10,416 bases of DNA, taken from Echinostoma caproni. Taxonomy: Eukaryota; Platyhelminthes; Trematoda; Plagiorchiida; Echinostomatidae. The position numbers and the translations under genes are program-made. The stretch is from NCBI GenBank assembly GCA_900618425.1, contig UZAN01055633.1, positions 2,651-13,066 of the forward strand, given 5' to 3'. The notes beneath the pieces are model-generated. The model worked only from the letters and a program-made list of their open reading frames with translations. It was not told the DNA's origin and searched no databases. This document shows positions 8,331 to 10,416 of the stretch, piece by piece (position 1 is the stretch's first letter; every line of letters starts with the position of its first letter).

Positions 8331-8710
8331 CGGCGACACCTGCGCCACCGCCGTGACATTTGAATGTCTCCTAAGGGAAGGGTGTATATCGCCGCGGTTA
8401 GCAGTGTTCTGTTTTACGGTTGCGAAACCTGACCTCTCCGAGCGGAAGATACTAATCGACTTTCTGTATTTGATCACCGATTTCTCCAAAGCATTATCTA
8501 TCGTCGTGTGTTGGGTGCGCATAGTCGTTCATTAAAAGAAATAATCGCTCTACACTACTCCCAATGGCTTGGTCATGTTTCGCGTATGCCTGCTCGTCGC
8601 TTTTGTTGCACATGCTGGTTAGAGCGATATGGCCCAGAATACAAGTCAATGGTGCGAATGCTGTACGGTCTGCCTGTTGAAATCCCGTGCACCGCAAAAC
8701 ATAGATGATA
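8331..8710 (+). pseudogene. LINE C-terminal fragment with two internal deletions (copy E)
   Basis: Reading from 8331 gives RRHLRHRRDI, a TGA, then MSPKGRVYIAAVSSVLFYG, a second TGA in place of the family's Trp after CET, and PLRAEDTNRLSVFDHRFLQS. It then jumps straight to YRRVLGAHSRSLKEIIALH, skipping the ARVWW...SNAEV block that copy D retains (MARVWWGNRMSDAEV). It continues QWLGHVSRMPARR and, at about 8605, jumps again to WLERYGPEYKS. At base level (TGGTTAGAGCGATATGGCCC) this is the WLETLSDMA block from the far C-terminus, now frameshifted. The final RMLYGLPVEIPCTAK ends at a TGA near 8706 and parallels copy B. Two stops, one frameshift and two deletions make it a dead copy. It is on the opposite strand from copies B, C and D. 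Confidence 0.85.
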
Positions 8711-9486
8711 AACAAACAAAAAATATCAAAAAGTGCATGGCGAAATCTTTTCATTTTGTTCTGCATCCCAGTCCACCATTTCTCTGTTGGTGTCATGCTT
8801 GTCCGCAAGCCGGAGATAAATACATAAATATGTATACATGCGAGAAGTTTTAGGGGTTAGTTGGTCTTGAATGGTTTTGATTTAGTGGATTAAAATGGCT
8901 ATATGTTGTACAGGACGCTTAGGACAGAGTATGAGCAACCCCACAACACAAATTTCGGTTTTGGTACCGAGCACCGTTTGTCACGTGAATGACCAACGGT
9001 AATGATTCACACACACAACATCTACTCGATGGTGTCGGGGTGTAAAATGCGCAAAAATCACGAATGTCACGACAAATTATACACCGCTATAACATTGTTG
9101 TGCGTGGCGGATAGAAGACTTGACGAATGGCTGCCTGCATCTATTACGGGATGAAAGGTTTTAGCCTGACCAGCTGAAATGCAGAGCAAAATACTGCAAA
9201 CTGGATTTGATATTTTCAGTTCAAAGGATGGTAATGTTGTGTTGGATTTCAACCGTGGACCGAATAACGGCAACACAAAACAACAAGATCAAATTAGTTA
9301 AACATTTTTTTCCGTCGGGAACTCTAGAGACATGTGACTCATGAACTATCACTTAGCTGGTCCCGGAAGCTCATGATATCACTCCGACTCGGTGTGACTC
9401 GACCGAATCAGGCATGTGATGATCTGAGACATGTTCCCTTGTGATTCGAACTAAACGAACGGCTGTCCGCTGTAGTGTACCAATCC

Positions 9487-9498
9487 GGGGGGGGGGGG
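9487..9498. repeat. 12-base poly-G tract
   Basis: Twelve consecutive G. Like the other homopolymers here, its length may not be exact. Confidence 0.9.
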
Positions 9499-10399
9499 TG
9501 AGGTGGTCAAAACAAATCATGAACGGTCTGATGGATGCCAGTCCAATTGTATACTCTTAGCGAAATCAATCGAAAAAGAACGCACCAGCTAAAATGAAGA
9601 GAAGACTAATTTTTAAATTAGAAATGTACTCTCGATTCAATTTTATTGCTTGGTGTAAATTAGATCAAACGAGTTAACAGTTGTGAGTAGCCGCAACAAC
9701 CGTAAGTGCATTTAGGTGTGCAATCCAAATAAAACTTGTGAAAACTTTGGTCTGCAAACAGACCCCATTCATCTCTACTAGACTTTTCTCAAACGTCGTT
9801 GCTGGATGAAAATGAGAGGATCTAAGACAACCCGATTCCTAGGGATTGAAGTAACGGACCACTAGTGGGACGGCGAAGCGGTGAAAACGTGCCATTACGA
9901 ATGGTTATGGTAGTGAAAGACAACGTGACAGTAGGGCTTCCGTCACTCTGTATTGTCACAAGGTCTCGATCCCTCCCACCACATGGTGGTGTATGGTATA
10001 TGCTCTATCAGCAAAAATAAAAGGCCACAACTAAAGGAAATGGTGGATTTGGAGTACAGGTGTACCATAAACAAAGTCGCTTTCCTTTAATTGCTAAGTC
10101 TTCAGAAACTTTGTGAGATTTGTTTGTTATGTTTTCCTTTATTATTCCATTGATCTTTTGACTAAGTGCCCCAACTAATACTTCGTCAAAAACTAGAGTA
10201 GTTCCATTGTACTTCATTCTGGCTGAGAGGGCTAGAAGATAGCGTTTCCAACCGAACTCAACGTACTAAGACTGACGAAGTCCTTAGTGGGCTGCTCCAG
10301 CGATCAGTTTTGTCTCTAATTTTTCCCCAGGTACAGATGATCTAGCGTACGGAACTCCGTCGGTACATCTATGATCTGCTGCTCTGTCAAATAACCGCC

Positions 10400-10416
10400 C
10401 TCCTCCTCCCCCCCCC
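10400..10416. repeat. CTCC repeat and poly-C run at the window edge
   Basis: TCCTCCTCC running into nine C that reach the last base of the window. The run may continue beyond it. If this is a contig end, the homopolymer is probably why assembly stopped. Confidence 0.8.

Larger units (their letters stand above)
8711..10416. other. gene-less right end of the window
   Basis: No supported gene was found. Open frames at 9067-9276 (-) and 10008-10217 (-) have no recognisable domain. A pyrimidine-rich acceptor-like site (TTTTTCCCCAG, AG at 10329-10330) is followed by stops in all three frames within about 45 bases, so a coding exon there would have to be very short. AATAAA words near 9727 and 10015 have no gene to terminate. 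A short inverted repeat (CACCAC ATG GTGGTG, near 9978-9992) is probably chance. Confidence 0.45.

Noticed and set aside
10272..10283. CTGACGA followed by AGTCC, a partial hammerhead-like start; GACGAAGTCC also occurs near 1823
   Set aside because: No GAAA segment or closing stem follows, and an 11-base match between two sites in 10 kb is too short to define a repeat.
1..10416. CRISPR array, bacterial operon, toxin-antitoxin or phage genes
   Set aside because: No regularly spaced direct repeats, gene clusters or ribosome-binding sites exist. The repeat content is eukaryotic.

Overview
The window looks like eukaryotic genomic DNA, not a bacterial, phage or plasmid region. No compact gene array, ribosome-binding sites or long open frames are present. 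The longest clean frames are around 100 codons and overlap each other on both strands, as expected by chance. What can be recognised is repeat debris: several decayed pieces of one non-LTR retrotransposon (LINE) family and one tRNA-like SINE head. The LINE has RTE/SR2-like reverse transcriptase and C-terminal motifs (NYRxxSL, GCIDxIxxLxQL, xRVRAYGxxxPEF, YLGSxIS, ARVWWxxR, RWLGHVxRMP). This motif set, from memory, is typical of flatworm elements, and the moderate base composition suits a liver- or lung-fluke type of trematode better than an AT-rich schistosome. The organism is an inference; no sequence search was possible.

Layout. At the left edge, a minus-strand open frame (129-407) preceded by a plausible splice acceptor is the best candidate for a real host exon; I do not recognise the protein. 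At about 635-790 (+) lies a LINE 3' tail. From about 790 to 2370 I see only a C-tract. At 2373-2741 (-) a LINE piece joins the start of the RT domain to the extreme C-terminus. From 2742 to 3736 there is only an imperfect 40-bp palindrome. At 3737-4200 (-) is a LINE C-terminus plus 3' tail, followed by a short GTA microsatellite. From 4264 to 5460 there is no recognised gene, though one low-confidence internal exon candidate ends at a GTAAGT donor at 5007. A weak LINE remnant (5461-5585, -) and a SINE head (about 5696-5765, +) follow. The largest LINE copy (about 6597-7640, -) carries part of the RT and most of the C-terminal region, spread over three frames and lacking the YADD catalytic box. 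A 22-base G run (8190-8211) and another internally deleted LINE copy (8331-8710, +) come next. The last 1.7 kb has no recognised gene and ends in a C run at the window edge.

No gene system or operon is present, and I found nothing supporting an undescribed molecular system. The most useful observations are that several LINE pieces carry different internal deletions while keeping the 3' end, the unassigned terminal exon, the SINE, and the repeated long G/C homopolymers.
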